A DNA stretch of 64,000 nt from Breoghania sp. (GTDB lineage: Bacteria; Pseudomonadota; Alphaproteobacteria; Rhizobiales; Stappiaceae): assembly GCF_030066895.1 (NCBI RefSeq), contig NZ_JASJAV010000001.1, forward strand, positions 1-64,000, given 5' to 3'. Positions 27,517 through 36,922 of the stretch are shown in pieces; the stretch's first letter is position 1; the number at the start of each line of letters is the position of its first letter. The notes beneath the pieces were generated by a model that saw only the letters and a list, made by a program, of their open reading frames with translations, was not told the DNA's origin and did no database searches. The position numbers and the translations under genes were made by a program.

Positions 27517-28292
27517 CTAGCGGATGCCGTTGGTGACGGCGCTGGCCATTTCGTCGGTCGCCTGAATCACCTTGGAGTTCATTTCGTAGCCGCGTTGCGC
27601 AGTGATCCGCTCCGTGATCTCCTTGACCGGATCGACATTGGAGCTTTCCAGATAGTTCTGTTGGATGATGCCGAAGCCCGGATCGTCGACCGGCGCGCCG
27701 GAAGCGCTCGTCTCGCGGAAGAGATTGCCGCCGACCGGCTCGAGGCCTGCGCCATTGGCAAAGATCGCCAGCGTGATCTGCCCCAGTTCCCTGGGCTCCA
27801 CCTCACCGTCCACGGTGGCGTAGACCTGACCGGACTCGTTGATCGTCACCTCGACGGTTTCATCGGGAAAGACGATCGCCGGTTCCACCGTTTAGCCGTC
27901 GAGGGTCACGAGCTGGCCTTCGTCGTTCTTGTTGAACGACCCGGCCCGCGTATAGAGCGCCTCGCCGTCCGGCCCGGTGATCTGGAACCAGCCCCGGCCG
28001 TCAATTGCGACATCGAGCGGATTATCCGTATTGATCAGGCTGCCCTGCTCGTGCAGCTTGCGGATCGCGGCGGTGCGCACGCCGAGGCCGAGACGAGCGC
28101 CTTCCACACCACGTCCTCGCCGCCACGGTTCGGCACGCCCTGCAACCGGTCGACCTGATAGAGGAGATCTGTAAACTCCGCCCGCGCCCGCTTGAAGGCG
28201 GTCGTGTTCATATTGGCGATGTTGTTGGCGATGACCTCAAGATTGAGCTGCTGGGCGCTCATTCCTGTCGCCGCGATAGCCAGCGCTTTCAT
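27517..28292 (-). pseudogene. flgG: Flagellar distal rod protein FlgG, frameshift and in-frame TAA
   Basis: Distal rod subunit. [20 protein letters not shown] and [20 protein letters not shown] are classic. The frame breaks near 28106-28112 after PNRGGEDVV, resuming at [24 protein letters not shown] at 27892-27894 (QLVTLDG-*-TVEPAIVFP) replaces what is normally Tyr in G-Y-x-V/L-x-P. The rest is intact: AGLEPVGGNLFRETSASGAP, GYEMNSKVIQATDEM. It ends TAG 27517-27519 at the usual N-G-I-R terminus. Confidence 0.9.
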
Positions 28293-28380
28293 GCTTCAAC
28301 TCCTGATCAGATCCGCCCGGCCCCTTGTGGGGGCTCACGGCGGGGAATTCGTATGGTGTTCGGGGATCCGACGAGCTTCG

Positions 28381-28716
28381 TCAGATCGCCATGCGGACAA
28401 CTTCCTGATAGGCGGAGACGACCTTGTCGCGGATGGCGATGGTCGTCTGCAGCGTGGTTTCCGCCGCCATGACCGCTTCGGCCACCTGCTGCGCCGACGC
28501 CTTGCCCGAAACGCCCGAAATCGCAGCCGCTTCGCCGACCTTCAGGGTTTCGATGGCGTCCATGGACACATTGGCGAGCGCATCGAAAAAGCTGACATCG
28601 CTAGCCTCCTGAGCACCGGAAACCGCCGCCGTCGGCTGGCCGTACTGTGTCTTGGAAACCTTGCCCGTCCCGCCGTCGGTGACGGTCCGCAGGGCGTCGA
28701 TTGCGTTGATCATCAC
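28381..28716 (-). CDS. fliE: Flagellar hook-basal body protein FliE
   Basis: Intact 111-residue MS-ring/rod adaptor. The C-terminal signature ETLQTTIAIRDKVVSAYQEV precedes VRMAI-TGA. The ATG overlaps the flgC TGA (ATGA), the usual flgB-flgC-fliE-flgG order. Confidence 0.92.
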   Translation of the reverse strand: MMINAIDALRTVTDGGTGKVSKTQYGQPTAAVSGAQEASDVSFFDALANVSMDAIETLKVGEAAAISGVSGKASAQQVAEAVMAAETTLQTTIAIRDKVVSAYQEVVRMAI

Positions 28717-29132
28717 GAATTCCTCAGAAGGTCGATCGTGTACATGACCATCGAGCGGATCTGCGTCATCATCTTCAGGTTGGCTTAATAGGACCGATTG
28801 GTCTCGCGCATGTCCGCCATCTCAATGAGGAGATTGACGTTCGGCTTCTTGACGTAGCCGTCCACGTCCGCGACCGGGTTGCCCGGCTCGTATTCGATAC
28901 GGAAGGGAGAATCGTCCGTGCCCACATCCTTGACCTTGACGAGGTCGGCGGAGGCGACGCGGCTGAATTCGTTCTCGAAGGTCACGGTCTTGCGCCGATA
29001 GGGATCGGATCCAGCGGTCTTGCCGGTCGAGTCCGCATTGGCGATGTTTTCGAAAACGACGCGCATGCGCTGCGACTGGGCGTGAAGCCCCGAGGCCGCG
29101 ATTTTCATGGATGCGCTGAGTGGATCCACCAT
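28713..29132 (-). pseudogene. flgC: Flagellar proximal rod protein FlgC, in-frame TAA
   Basis: Proximal rod subunit. [20 protein letters not shown] and [20 protein letters not shown] are typical. At 28785-28787 a TAA replaces the strictly conserved Glu of N-R-S-Y-E-A-N (RETNRSY-*-ANLKMM), implying GAA to TAA. The frame continues TQIRSMVMYTIDLLRNS to TGA 28713-28715. About 139 residues. Confidence 0.92.
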
Positions 29133-29136
29133 GGCT

Positions 29137-29523
29137 CTATCCCTTCACGGCCGCGAGTGTCATGCGATGGAATGATTTGAGGATGTTGGCGGTCAGGGCG
29201 TGAAGCTCGTTGACCTCCGTCGCCTTGACCATCTCCTCCTCGACCGAAACGGAATTGCCCGAGTAGCTGACCTGCCATATATCGACCTTCTTCAGATCCG
29301 TGCTTTCGCTGGTCGCCGCAACGCCGCCCATATGGCCGTCATGGGTGGCGACCATCGGCATGGCCATGTCGTCGAAGATAGCTGTGAACGGGGTCACGTC
29401 CTTGGCCCTGAAGCCCGGCGTATTGGCATTGGCGATGTTTTCCGAAATCGCCGCCTGACGAACCGAAAGCCAATCGTTGCGTTGAGACGCCAGGATAAAG
29501 AGATAAACAGGTTCCACGGACAC
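29137..29523 (-). CDS. flgB: Flagellar proximal rod protein FlgB
   Basis: Intact 128 residues. [20 protein letters not shown] is the rod motif and [20 protein letters not shown] precedes the C-terminal helix. The TAG (29137-29139) comes at the normal end, just before flgC. First gene of the minus-strand rod operon; a promoter is expected in 29524-29620. Confidence 0.93.
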   Translation of the reverse strand: MSVEPVYLFILASQRNDWLSVRQAAISENIANANTPGFRAKDVTPFTAIFDDMAMPMVATHDGHMGGVAATSESTDLKKVDIWQVSYSGNSVSVEEEMVKATEVNELHALTANILKSFHRMTLAAVKG

Positions 29524-29621
29524 TCTCCGGAATTCCGCACGATAATCGCGTTGTCGGATACCGGTTTATGTGTCCAAGCTTGTCCGAGGCTGGTCGGGCC
29601 GATACCGCAAGGCCGAACGGG

Positions 29622-29660
29622 GAAAAGAAAGCCCCCAGCCGGGGCAATCGGTCGGGGGCT
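29622..29660 (-). terminator. Rho-independent terminator of the small secreted-protein gene
   Basis: Minus strand: AGCCCCCGACC pairs with GGCTGGGGGCT around an 11-base loop, followed by TTCTTTT. It lies 25 bases after the TAA of the 29685-30050 gene and isolates it from the flgB operon. Confidence 0.7.
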
Positions 29661-29684
29661 CATCAATGTAAGATCGGGGGGCGG

Positions 29685-30050
29685 TTACATGAGCCGAAGG
29701 CTCGGCGTTTCGCACAACCAGCCGCTGCACTCCCCCGATTGCGTCACGTCAGGGTCCCCGCTCTCGGGGGCCTCGCTCTCAGGGTCGTCCGGGTCCGTCA
29801 GACCGGTATCGCGGAAAACCATGCAGCGTTCGTCGTCCACGTCCTCGACGGAAAGACACAACTCGTAACCATCTTCGGCAAAGACGATCGTCGCGCACAA
29901 CTGACGCGTTGCCCCTTCCGGCAGGATGCAGAACGACTCTCCGGGCGAGGAAACATATGAATCCGAAGGCTCGCCGTCCTGCGCCTTTGCGCCTGTCCCA
30001 CCCATACCGAGCACCAGGATGGCCACGGCCATATATCGGATCATCCTCAT
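29685..30050 (-). CDS. Small secreted acidic protein, unknown function
   Basis: 121 residues, intact. Sec signal peptide (MRMIRYMAVAILVLGMGGTG, cleavage likely after AKA-Q). The mature part has six Cys (for example ESFCILPEGATRQLCATIV and ECSGWLCETP) suited to disulfides, and an acidic Pro-Glu-Asp stretch. No family recognised. Ends TAA. A separate transcription unit, judged by its terminator. Periplasmic location inferred. Confidence 0.6.
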   Translation of the reverse strand: MRMIRYMAVAILVLGMGGTGAKAQDGEPSDSYVSSPGESFCILPEGATRQLCATIVFAEDGYELCLSVEDVDDERCMVFRDTGLTDPDDPESEAPESGDPDVTQSGECSGWLCETPSLRLM

Positions 30051-30079
30051 GGCGGATAACTCCCGTTCCAGCGCTCAGA

Positions 30080-30844
30080 TCACCGGCCGAAGGACCGCTG
30101 GTAGTGCCGTCCGTTCGGTCCAACGCCCCTGACGGTGCACGAGCCGGTTGCCGAATTGCAGTGGCGAAACCAGGTCGCAGACGCCCCGCCGGGGCCTTCG
30201 ACATAACGTCCAGAGACGCAATTGCCATTCCTGCAAGCCGCACCTTGCATCGAACTCCCGCCATTATTAGGTCTCGACCCTCGAGTATAGGTCTCGACCC
30301 TCGAGCCCCCGGCATAGGCGTCGCCCTGCGTGCAGGTCCCGCGCGTCGTCACGTGAGGAGACGTCGTTGCCGGATTTCCGCCCGAAGGAGGATTGCCCGC
30401 ATGGGACGGAGGTGGCGGATTGCCTCCGTGGGACGGGGGGCGGATAGGAATTCCAGTGCGAATGCCAGGCGTATCCGCGATAATAGGTGTCCAAGTAGGC
30501 GCGGCTGAAACCGACGATCGCCACACCGACCGCGACCGCGGCGCCCGGTGTCAGAACCCTCGTTCCGCCCCCATAGACGACACGGAGATAGGACGCGAAG
30601 ATCCAGCCCCGCGCCGCCCGGCGAACCCGACATCGCACCATGTGTAGCCGGCGAGGCACCCGTAGGTTACGACATTAGCCCCCTGGGGCAGGACGATGAT
30701 CACGGGATACTGGGTCGACGGTCCCGCACGAATGTTGACGTTGGCGGTCGCCAGCGACACGACCGCCGCATCCGCAGACGTCGCAACGACGGCCCCTGCG
30801 TTCAATGCGACGGCAACGTCAGCCGTCGTCAGATATCTTTTCAT
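30080..30844 (-). pseudogene. Secreted SH3-domain protein with Pro-rich linker and Cys-rich tail, two frameshifts
   Basis: Signal-like start MKRYLTTADVAVALNAGAVV, then a bacterial SH3 domain (ATANVNIRAGPSTQYPVIIV, LAGYTWCDVGFAGRRGWIFA). A two-base excess in a G-run near 30606 and a one-base excess in a C6 run near 30433 break the frame. After them a Pro/Gly/Asn linker (GGNPPPPSHAGNPP) and a C-terminal domain with Cys and aromatic residues (CRNGNCVSGRYVEGPGGA, GVGPNGRHYQRSFGR) are read to TGA. Binding of peptidoglycan or a surface ligand is typical for SH3b proteins; the role here is unknown. Confidence 0.6.
30268..30305. repeat. 20-bp tandem duplication inside the SH3-protein gene
   Basis: TAGGTCTCGACCCTCGAG occurs twice with a 20-base period. 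Because 20 is not a multiple of three, gain of one copy would shift the frame. The downstream Cys-rich domain is in frame with both copies present. Confidence 0.75.
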
Positions 30845-30980
30845 GAGAAAACGAGTCCTCTTCATCAAAAGCTTCGCCACCGGCGAACCCAGAAGCGAGA
30901 AAGAACCCAAAGGACTAGAAACGGCGCGTAAATGCGCGATAACGCCCGCGTATCGTTTTGTGGCGAAATGTTTCAAAGAC

Positions 30981-31021
30981 GAAAACGGCCGCGCCATCAA
31001 AAAGATGGCACGGCCGTTTCC
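30981..31021 (-). terminator. Terminator of the polyamine operon
   Basis: Minus strand: AACGGCCGTGCCATC, loop TTTTT, then GATGGCGCGGCCGTT followed by TTCGTCTTT. A 15-base stem with one mismatch. It lies about 30 bases downstream of the homospermidine synthase stop. Confidence 0.75.
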
Positions 31022-31053
31022 TCATATATCAACGCGAGCCGGCGCTGAGTGCG

Positions 31054-32484
31054 CTAGCGCACCAGAATGTTGCTGAACTGCCAGGGATCGTCCCCATCGA
31101 GATCCTCGGGAAACAGTCCCGGACGATCGTCGAGCGGCGTCCAGTCGGTGTAGTAGCCTTTCACCGATCCCAGATACGGTGTCTGGATTTCCAGGCAGCG
31201 CTGGAAGTCCATTTCATCCGTCTCCACGATGCCCGCGTTCGGATTTTCCAGCGCCCAGACCATCCCGGCAATGACCGCCGAGGTCACCTGCAGGCCGGTT
31301 GCGTTCTGGTAGGGCGCGATCTCGCGCGTTTCCTCGATGGAGAGCTGCGAGCCGTACCAGTAGGCGTTCTTTTCGTGACCGTAGATCAGTACGCCCAGTT
31401 CATCGATGCCGGAGGTGATTTCGTCTTCCTCGAGAAGATAAAACGTGTCCTGGATCTTGCCCGCACGGCCGAAAAGCTCGTGCAGTGAAAGAACCGCGCA
31501 GTTGGCCGGGTGATAGGCGTAATGACAAGTCGGGCGGTACACCGCCTCCCCGTTCTCGCGCACCGTGTAGTAGTCGGCGATCGAGATCGACTCGTTATGG
31601 GTCACCAGGAAGCCATATTGCGCTCCGGGCGTCGGGCACCAGGTGCGCACCCGCGTATCGGCGCCGGGCTGTTCCAGAAAGATCGCCGCCCCGCAGCCGC
31701 CCTCATGGGTGACCGCGTTTTTTGGCATCCACTTCTCGTGCGTACCCCAGCCGAGCTCGGAGGGCTGAAAGCCTTCCGCGATGAACCCTTCAACCGACCA
31801 CGTGTTCCAGAATTCGTCGAGTGGCTTTGTCTTGTCGGCCACCTGCGTATCGCGTTCCGCGATATGAACCCCCTTGACGCCGAGATCGCGCATCAGCGCC
31901 GCCCAGCCTTCGCGGAAGGTCGGGACGTCGGCCGTATGGCCGGTATCGCGGGCGATATCCATCAGCCCCTGCTTGACGAACCAGGACACCATGCCCGGAT
32001 TGGCCCCGCAGCACGAAACGGCCGTCGTGCCACCCGGATTGCTGCGCTTTTCCGCGCGCACCGCCTCACGAAGCACATAGTTCGTGCGCGCCGCGTTGCC
32101 TGCTTCCGCGTTGAAATAGAACCCCAGCCACGGCTCGGTCACCGTGTCGATGTAAAGCGCTCCAATCTCGCGGCACATCCTCATGATGTCGAGCGAGGAG
32201 GTGTCGCACGAGAGATTGACGCAGAAGCCCTGCCCTTCGCCTTCGGTCAGCAGCGGCTCCAGAACGTCTCGGAAATTCTCCGGCGTCAACGTCGTGTCGC
32301 GATAGCGATACCCGCACTCATCCACGAGCTTGCGGTGCACCGTCTCCGGCGAGATGACCGTAAAGCGGTCCTTGTCGAATTTGAAATGACGTTCGATCAG
32401 GGGCAGCGTGCCCGACCCGATGGATCCAAGTCCGATCATCACGATCGGTCCGGTTATGGTGGCGTGAACAGGCCAATCGGCCAT
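31054..32484 (-). CDS. hss: Homospermidine synthase
   Basis: Intact 476 residues. NAD-dependent enzyme making homospermidine from putrescine (EC 2.5.1.44), the main polyamine in many rhizobia. N-terminal Rossmann motif IVMIGLGSIGSGTLPLIERH; then CDTSSLDIMRMCREIGALYI, EKRSNPGGTTAVSCCGANPG and NAYWYGSQLSIEETREIAPY, all conserved in bacterial Hss. The TAG at 31054-31056 is at the expected end. Last gene of the odc-GNAT-hss unit, which suggests putrescine from Odc feeds it. Confidence 0.93.
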   Translation of the reverse strand: MADWPVHATITGPIVMIGLGSIGSGTLPLIERHFKFDKDRFTVISPETVHRKLVDECGYRYRDTTLTPENFRDVLEPLLTEGEGQGFCVNLSCDTSSLDIMRMCREIGALYIDTVTEPWLGFYFNAEAGNAARTNYVLREAVRAEKRSNPGGTTAVSCCGANPGMVSWFVKQGLMDIARDTGHTADVPTFREGWAALMRDLGVKGVHIAERDTQVADKTKPLDEFWNTWSVEGFIAEGFQPSELGWGTHEKWMPKNAVTHEGGCGAAIFLEQPGADTRVRTWCPTPGAQYGFLVTHNESISIADYYTVRENGEAVYRPTCHYAYHPANCAVLSLHELFGRAGKIQDTFYLLEEDEITSGIDELGVLIYGHEKNAYWYGSQLSIEETREIAPYQNATGLQVTSAVIAGMVWALENPNAGIVETDEMDFQRCLEIQTPYLGSVKGYYTDWTPLDDRPGLFPEDLDGDDPWQFSNILVR

Positions 32485-32762
32485 CGCTGTCCTCCGTTTT
32501 CATTTCTGATTGGGGTGCGGCGCAATACTCACCGCCATGGAGAGGGAACCGGACGGTACCGGTTTCCGGCCAGGTGAAAGGGCTTGTTTCCCAAAAGGTA
32601 AAACAAGGCTTAGGCAAGCCCGTTCGACCCTGTCAACTTGCAAGCCCGGATTAGACGCGAACGGCCGGCAATTCGGACGCCCTGACGCACGAAAGACGGC
32701 CGCAGGGATCGCGACCGCCCTCTTGCAAGGCGTCTACACCGGCTCCTCGGGTGGAAGGCGTC

Positions 32763-33328
32763 TTAGCAGCAAACCGGCGACCAGGGGGCGCGATGGACCG
32801 CAGCGGTCGCGGCATCGCCGATCGTCCAATGCGGATCCCGCAAGAGGAGCGGCCGCACGAAGCGCCCGTGGCACCCTCGAGGATCCCGTCGGAAAGCTCC
32901 AGAGCCAGCAGGCGACGCTGCTCGTAGGCACCGGGCATGGACAGACCGCCGGTGTGGAGGGCGGTAAAGCCGAAGCGCTCGTAATAGGCCGGATCGCCGA
33001 CCAGAATCACCACCTCGTGTCCGCCGACAGCGGCCCGGTTCAGCGCCATGCGCATCAACCGGCCGCCGACGCCCGTGCCCTGAAGCACGGGAGACACCGC
33101 CAGCGGGCCCAGCAGCAACACGGCCCGGCCATCGCCGGTTTCCGCCCGCCACAGGCGCACGGTACCGACGAGTTCGCCTTCTTCCATCGCGGAGAGCGCG
33201 ATTTCGGGAAGTCTGCCCTCCCGCAGCCGTTCGGACGGCTTTTCAAACCGCGCCGCCCCGAACACCTCGTCGAGCAGATCTTCACGCGCCGCGACGTGCC
33301 ACGACGCCTCATCAATGACATCGATCAT
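32763..33328 (-). pseudogene. GNAT-family N-acetyltransferase, frameshift near the C-terminus
   Basis: Starts MIDVIDEASWHVAAREDLLD. The acetyl-CoA motif A is clear: VLLLGPLAVSPVLQGTGVGG, then GHEVVILVGDPAYYERFGFT. This matches YhbS-like predicted acetyltransferases. Near 32872 a C seems lost: the GAHG-type motif reads as GATGA. After correction GRFVRPLLLRDPHWTIGD is read to TAA 32763-32765. Between odc and hss it may act on polyamines, an inference from position. The 278 bases before hss (32485-32762) show no gene. Confidence 0.7.
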
Positions 33329-33347
33329 CGCACCAGTCCTCAACCGA

Positions 33348-34478
33348 TCAGATGACGTAGGCGGCGAGCGGCGCAAAGCCGTTGAAGCCGACCGACGAAT
33401 AGGTGGTCGTATAGGCGCCGCAGGCCTCGATCAGCACCTTATCACCGATGGACAGAGACACCGGCAACTCATAGGGCGTCTTCTCGTAGAGCACATCGAC
33501 GCTGTCGCAGGTCGGACCGGCGATCACGCAGGGCTCGGTCTCGTCGCCGTCGCGCGGCGTGCGGATCGGATAGCGGATCGCCTCGTCCATGGTCTCGGCG
33601 AGCCCATGAAACTTTCCGATGTCGAGATAGACCCAGCGCAGGCTGTCCGTATCAGACTTCTTGGAAATCAGCACGACCTCGGCCTCGATCATGCCAGCAT
33701 TGCCGACCATACCGCGGCCCGGCTCGATGATCGCCTCCGGCAGACGGTTGCCGAAATGACGAGACAGCGCGCGGAAGATCGCCTCGCCGTAGCTTGCAAC
33801 GCCCGGCATCTTCTTCAGATAGCCGGTCGGGAAACCGCCACCCATGTTGACCATGGAAAGACGGATGCCGTGCACCGCCATTTCACGGAAGACTTCGGCG
33901 GCCGATGCAAGCGCGCCGTCCCAGGCTTCCAGGTTGGACTGCTGCGAGCCGACATGGAAGGAAACGCCGTGCGCCACGAGACCGGAGCGATGGGCCAGTT
34001 CCAGCACCTTCGGCGCCAGCGCTGGGTCGCACCCGAACTTGCGCGACAGCGGCCAGTCGGCGCCGGCACCGTCGCACAGAATGCGGCAGAAAACCTTGGA
34101 GCCAGGTGCCACGCGGGCGACCTTCTCCACCTCGGCTTCGCAATCGACGGCGAACAGGCGCACGCCCAGCTCGAAGGCGCGCTCGATGTCGCGTTCCTTC
34201 TTGATGGTGTTGCCATAGGAGATGCGCTCGGCAGTTACGCCGGTGGCCAGAACCACCTCGATTTCGCCAACCGAGGCGCAGTCGAAGCACGAGCCTGCGC
34301 GCGCCAGAAGATTCAAGACCTCCGGCGCCGGGTTTGCCTTCACCGCGTAGAAAACGCGGCTGTCCGGCAGAGCGCAGGCGAAGGCGTCATAGTTTTCTCG
34401 GATGACGTCCAGATCGACGACGAGGCACGGTCCATCATCACGTCGGGTACGCAGAAAATCACGGATGCGCTGGGTCAT
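33348..34478 (-). CDS. odc: Ornithine (or lysine/ornithine) decarboxylase, alanine-racemase fold
   Basis: Intact 376 residues from MTQRIRDFLRTRRDDGP. PLP lysine in VFYAVKANPAPEVLNLLARA; the Gly-rich phosphate loop MVNMGGGFPTGY and AIIEPGRGMVGNAGMIEAEV; and the catalytic Cys in VIAGPTCDSVDVLYEKTPYE. This is the fold III, eukaryotic-type decarboxylase that makes putrescine in alphaproteobacteria. Ends TGA. First gene of the polyamine operon, with a long untranslated leader upstream. Confidence 0.93.
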   Translation of the reverse strand: MTQRIRDFLRTRRDDGPCLVVDLDVIRENYDAFACALPDSRVFYAVKANPAPEVLNLLARAGSCFDCASVGEIEVVLATGVTAERISYGNTIKKERDIERAFELGVRLFAVDCEAEVEKVARVAPGSKVFCRILCDGAGADWPLSRKFGCDPALAPKVLELAHRSGLVAHGVSFHVGSQQSNLEAWDGALASAAEVFREMAVHGIRLSMVNMGGGFPTGYLKKMPGVASYGEAIFRALSRHFGNRLPEAIIEPGRGMVGNAGMIEAEVVLISKKSDTDSLRWVYLDIGKFHGLAETMDEAIRYPIRTPRDGDETEPCVIAGPTCDSVDVLYEKTPYELPVSLSIGDKVLIEACGAYTTTYSSVGFNGFAPLAAYVI

Positions 34479-34929
34479 GTCTTGCCCAATCCACTTCATG
34501 AATCACGTCGCAGGGTGCGGACGTGACGGCGCCTTGCCAGCGCTTTGGAGACGCGAGCAATAGCTGCAGCTCATCGCGCGGCCGGTCGAGCTGACGGATC
34601 AGAATCCGGGAGCTGTCCCGCGTGTGATGCCTTGGCTTGGAAAGGATGAACTTTCCGTACGGCCGGCAAGGAGGTAATAAGTGCCTCTTCAGTGACCCCG
34701 GGCGTTGGAAAACCCGGAAGAGACCAAAAAAGCCCTCTTACGTCGTTGCTTTAAGCCGTCCGGTGTGTCGCAACCCGGCGCTCCCTCTCGAGAAGGACGT
34801 ACGCCTAATTCCTGTCACGACGGCCCTTGTTCAATTTGTGGACGACCACGGGCACGTGCGAATTTGGGCAAGCTCAACTTTGCGAATTTTGAATCCAATT
34901 GCAAGAGGGAATTCACGTCCCGATCAAAT
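34479..34929 (-). promoter_or_regulatory. Long leader of the ornithine decarboxylase operon (candidate speF-type RNA)
   Basis: About 450 bases upstream of odc with no convincing gene on either strand. Structured, GC-rich blocks lie at 34500-34700. A conserved RNA motif named speF has been described upstream of ornithine decarboxylase genes in alphaproteobacteria, so a leader RNA is expected here. I cannot fold or align it, so this is a location, not an identification. Confidence 0.35.
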
Positions 34930-35190
34930 TGCGCATCTTTCTTCGACGAAGGTATATCATATCTTTCAATTATTTATTCATCAATCATAATAATTTTTAC
35001 CAAAATTCCGCACGCAAGTGGATACGTACTTCCCCTATACAAACGATTTTCAACCGTCTTATTTATTTATATAGTAAAATATCCTATCCGTTTTGTAGGA
35101 AGCGTTCATGGATTTCCATGGATCAAAACTCTCATTTCAATTCTATTTTTGTAATTATTACTTCTTTTTTCTTATCTTTATTGAGATACG
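34930..35190. other. AT-rich tract
   Basis: About 260 bases with strikingly low GC in an otherwise high-GC window (runs such as TTTATTTATATAGTAAAATA and TTTTTGTAATTATTACTTC). All three forward frames are partly open but lack family resemblance and ribosome-binding sites. Likely a promoter or control region for the flanking genes, or a foreign scar. Confidence 0.6.
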
Positions 35191-35243
35191 GGCGATGCGC
35201 GCTGTCTCAATCAGCCGGCGATGTGGGAAGGTAATCGACGGAG

Positions 35244-35614
35244 ATGCTCGCGATGGCGTGGATTCGCAAGCTGGCGATTAGCAAGCGGAAGCTGATGCAT
35301 GTCATCAAGCTCGCTCGCAAGGCAAGCCACTTGCCGGAAGCTCCCCGCAAACCGACGCCGACGCCTCCGATGCGTCCTTTCTCCCCAACGAGGAGTTGCG
35401 CCTTCACATCGAGAATCTCGACGCCCCGTTCCAGCACGACCTGCTGGCGCTGGCGTGGTTCGGACGCGAAGAAGCCTCGCCCGGCGATTAAGATGATTTC
35501 GTGCTCGATGCGGAACGCGCCTGGACGCGGGCAACCGCCGCCCATCTAGCGGCCATGCCGGGAATCGACGCACATCTGGAATACGCCGTTGCGACCCTTG
35601 AAAACGCCGAATAG
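35244..35614 (+). pseudogene. DUF3775-type protein, frameshift and in-frame TAA
   Basis: Starts near MAWIRKLAISKRKLMHVIKL. A base is lost near 35357. The next frame reads DASDASFLPNEELRLHIENL and FQHDLLALAWFGREEASPGD. Then a TAA at 35489-35491 replaces a probable Glu, and DDFVLDAERAWTRATAAHLA runs on to TAG 35612-35614. The helical acidic layout (L-x-x-x-I-x-x-L...LLALAWFGR) matches DUF3775, of unknown function. About 123 residues after repair. Confidence 0.65.
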
Positions 35615-35712
35615 TCAGGCCGCAACCGATCTTCCAGCGACTGGAGCCTGTCGGAAAATGCGCCCGGCGCATTCTCGACGACACCGTGCCCGGGAACCGG
35701 AACTGTCTATTC

Positions 35713-36922
35713 CTACAGGAGATCCTTCAAGGCCAGCACAACGATTTCCGTTTCCGCCCTCAAATGGCTGAGGTCGAGATGCTCGTCGGCCCCGTGCGCA
35801 TTGACTTCCATGAGTGAGTGCGGCCCTGCGCCATAAAGCACGGTCGTAACGCCCGCTTCGCAATAATGGCGGGCATCGGTATAAAGCGGCGCGCCCTTAG
35901 CGCCGATCGGCTCGCCCATAATGGCTTCGGCCGGAATGGAAATCGCCTTCACCAGCGTATCGGTGCCCTCGCACGGACGCAGCGGCTCGGCCAGCATGAT
36001 CCGGCGGCACTCCACCTCGATGCCGTCCGTCTTGGAAACTGCGGCCTAGATAAGATCGTGCAGCGCACTTTCAACCTCCAGCCCGTTTTCCTCCGGAATG
36101 AGACGCCGGCCGATGCGCAGCGTGACGCGATCCGGCACCACATTCGTGTTGATCCCGCCATTGATGAGCCCGACGGTGAGCTTCGGCGTATCGATTCCCG
36201 CTTAAGCCGCTCGACATGGTCAAGTAATCCTCGCCGCTCCGCATAGAGTGCGGAGAGTATCGGAACCGTCACCTCCAGCGCATCCGCCCCCGCCTCCGGC
36301 ATCGCCGCATGCGCCTGACGGCCGCGCACGACCACTTCCAGATGCAGGCACCCGTTATGCGCGGTGGTCACAGCATAGGAAAATCCGGCAGAAATGGCGT
36401 AATCCGGCTTGGTGAATTCCTGCTCCAACAGCCATTTCGGCCCGACTAAGCCCCCCGCTTCCTGATCGTAGGTGAAATGCAGTTCCACCGCGCCGTTCAG
36501 TCCTTCCGGCTCCGAGATCAGCGCCAGCAAGGCGAAGGCATAGGTGGCGAAATCGAATTTGCCGAACGTCACGCCGCGCCCACAGAGGAGGCCGTTACGC
36601 TCCTCCGCGCCATAAGGATTCGTCGTCCAGCCGTCGCCGGGAGAACCGCGTCGCCGTGGGCATTCAGGGCGATCGTCGGCCCCGTGCCAGCCCCGAAGAC
36701 CTGACGCACGATCAGATTGGTCACCGACCGCATGCTGTTCTGGCGCACGAACGGTTCGGGAACGGGATGCTCTTCGGCCTTGAACCCGAGCTCTCGCAAA
36801 AGCTCGCCGGTGCGCTCCGCATGGGCGTCGCAATCGCCGGGTGGATTGTCCGAGGGTACTTTCACAAGCTCCTTCAGGAATTCCACTTCCTCGGCCCATC
36901 GGGCCTCGATCGCGGCTTTCAT
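35713..36922 (-). pseudogene. M20-family amidohydrolase/deacylase, frameshifts and in-frame TAG
   Basis: Zinc hydrolase of the ArgE/DapE group. It begins MKAAIEARWAEEVEFLKELV. Metal-site texts: ALNAHGDAV (His/Asp) and HFTYDQEAGGLVGPKWLLEQ (the usual D-E-E shows as Q-E-A). Frame changes at about 36640 and 36200; TAG 36046-36048 lies in ALHDLI-*-AAVSKTDG. The C-terminus has LYTDARHYCEAGVTTVLYGA. The ATG overlaps the uraD-allC TGA. The substrate is unknown; the ureide context suggests a carbamoylated or acylated amine. L-L-C-G-R-G stands where Y-G-R-G is usual. Confidence 0.75.

Noticed and set aside
34637-35234. Overlapping open frames in and before the AT-rich tract
   Set aside because: Three frames are open at once, start sites are poor and no family text is found; treated as non-coding.
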